DNA from: Candidatus Auribacterota bacterium
Lineage (GTDB): Bacteria; Auribacterota; Tritonobacteria; UBA1439
Reading direction: 5' to 3'
Assembly (NCBI GenBank): GCA_026392015.1
Contig: JAPLCW010000165.1
Span: forward strand, 1-63,111
Length of the DNA stretch: 63,111 nt
This document shows, one piece after another, positions 62,225-63,111 of the stretch. Below the pieces are notes generated by a model, which was given only the letters and a program-made list of their open reading frames with translations, was not told the DNA's origin and did not search any database. Numbering within the stretch: the first letter of the stretch is position 1; each line of letters starts with the position of its first letter. Made by a program: the position numbers and the translations under genes.

Positions 62225-62833
62225 ATGAGAAAAGCAAAGCTACTGTTATTTTGCCTCGCGGCGTCTGTTCTGGCCGCGGGGTGCTCGGGTATCTCCACGG
62301 TGAACTTCAGCCGCTACGACAAGGGGAGGAAGGTCGCCACAATCGCAATCATCGCCCACAACTACAGCGTCGCGGATCGCTACCAGATGTGGGCATGGAC
62401 GAAGAAGCAGCCGCATGTCGTTCCTAAGGACGTATTCGACGAGCAGATCATCGCGTCGCTCTCCGGGAAAACCGACTGCAAGATCCTCCCGCCCGAGGTG
62501 GTCAGGGACGCCCTTGAGAAACTCAACCTTACCGAGAGGCCGCACCTGAGCCGGCAGGAATTGCTCGCGTTCCGCGAGGCGACCGGAGCGGACGCGGTGC
62601 TGTTTGCCGACGTTTCCTTCTATCTCCAGAACTACCTTTTCTACAAGACGTTCGGCCTCGTGGAGATCACCATGCGGCTCATCGGGACCCCCGACAGAAG
62701 GCTTCTGTGGGAGGCGAAGGGGCGCAACTTCGCCCTCTTCATTACCACCGACAGTGCTCTCACAAAAGTGCGCGAGAAGATGATCGTGCAGCTTGCGCAA
62801 AAGCTCGCGCAGGATAAGCCGATGTCGCTTTAG
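62225..62833 (+). CDS. Putative lipoprotein
   Basis: A 202-aa exported lipoprotein. The signal peptide has RKAK, a hydrophobic core and the lipobox LAAGC with the lipidated Cys at residue 20. The rest (VATIAIIAHNYSVADRYQM, FDEQIIASLSGKTDCKILPP, FREATGADAVLFADVSFYL) looks like lipoproteins of the GNA1162/DUF799 type, with a nucleotide-free alpha/beta fold. AAGGGAG at 62211-62217 is an ideal ribosome site. Probably an outer-membrane or periplasmic protein; function unknown. Confidence 0.75.
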   Translation: MRKAKLLLFCLAASVLAAGCSGISTVNFSRYDKGRKVATIAIIAHNYSVADRYQMWAWTKKQPHVVPKDVFDEQIIASLSGKTDCKILPPEVVRDALEKLNLTERPHLSRQELLAFREATGADAVLFADVSFYLQNYLFYKTFGLVEITMRLIGTPDRRLLWEAKGRNFALFITTDSALTKVREKMIVQLAQKLAQDKPMSL

Positions 62834-62879
62834 TTTGGGGCTTATTCGTCAATAATCGACTTTTCTTGGGCTGACTTTT

Positions 62880-62930
62880 CCCTCCTCCTCCGAGGAGGGC
62901 TTGTCCTGAGCGAAGCCGAAGGGAGGGCGA
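62880..62930. repeat. Hairpin and filler repeat at the right end
   Basis: CCCTCCTC (62880-62887) pairs with GAGGAGGG (62892-62899), followed by TTGTCCTGAGCGAAGCCGAAG, a filler known in many environmental genomes. The last 280 bases of the window hold no gene. Confidence 0.5.
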
Positions 62931-63111
62931 TGGTGGGGCTGTTTTTCTCACTTCGAGACTGACCCCTTAACCCATCTTTCGCAACTGGACTCCGAGAAGA
63001 ACTATTTTCGCGGCATCGAGGCGATGGAATGCTTGAAAAATGGGAGGGGCGAGATGCAAAAGGGCTTGCGGTGAAGACCTAGCCTCTTGTCAACAAGTGT
63101 GGATATGCGAA

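Noticed and set aside
1..63111. CRISPR arrays, tRNA and rRNA genes
   Set aside because: No regular spacer-repeat pattern, cloverleaf or rRNA sequence was seen; the repeats present are palindromes and filler.

Overview
The window is about 63 kb of roughly 55% GC DNA and is almost entirely a surface-glycan island. Nearly every gene from 2.5 kb onward lies on the + strand, in long runs with ATGA or GTGA stop-start overlaps. Wzm/Wzt export genes, a lipoprotein and a heptose pathway point to a diderm (Gram-negative-type) bacterium. The many short filler repeats, the deoxyhypusine-synthase-like gene beside a decarboxylase, and the crowded mosaic of sugar genes resemble uncultivated lineages such as Omnitrophota or other PVC-like phyla. 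That placement is inference; no marker gene is present to fix it.

Layout. (1) 0-4.6 kb: a REP-type tyrosine transposase, a minus-strand radical SAM protein, a CvpA-type membrane protein with an added C-terminal domain, two tandem MITE-like elements, and a very basic histone-H1-like protein. (2) 4.9-9.0 kb: an MFS exporter and a polyamine pair (ornithine/lysine decarboxylase-like plus deoxyhypusine-synthase-like). (3) 9.3-17.0 kb: behind a good sigma70-type promoter, wzm-wzt, an epimerase, hddC-hddA-gmhA (GDP-D-glycero-D-manno-heptose), a flavoprotein and a GT2. (4) 17.6-24.1 kb: a GT39-like membrane transferase and three cytosolic glycosyltransferases. (5) 24.1-32.7 kb: a complete CMP-pseudaminic acid set in the order B, C, F, G, H, I, with an asparagine-synthase-like gene and a Pse-associated methylase inserted. 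(6) 33.1-38.9 kb: methyltransferase, NeuD/PglD-like acyltransferase, glycosidase-like protein, FemAB-like transferase, FdtA/FdtB pair for a dTDP-3-amino-3,6-dideoxyhexose, and a GtrB-like GT2. (7) 39.0-49.7 kb: two large GT-C-like membrane proteins and six glycosyltransferase-type proteins. (8) 49.9-61.8 kb: rfbF, rfbG, a reductase-like SDR, a YerE-like TPP enzyme, two tandem HpcH/HpaI-type aldolases, a HAD phosphatase, two methyltransferases, rfbH and a GtrB-like GT2. (9) 62-63.1 kb: a lipoprotein behind its own promoter, then filler repeats.

How it fits together. The island would build at least three or four unusual activated sugars (GDP-heptose, CMP-pseudaminic acid, a dTDP-3-amino sugar, and a CDP-3,6-dideoxy sugar), assemble them with many glycosyltransferases, and export a chain by the ABC route. 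The most novel-looking part is 49.9-60.9 kb, where a CDP-3,6-dideoxyhexose pathway encloses a carboligase-aldolase-phosphatase block that could make a branched or carbon-extended sugar. A second item of interest is a family of small non-autonomous elements with GTAAYGRG-type ends; two copies have exact 8-bp target duplications and a third has a 7/8 match.
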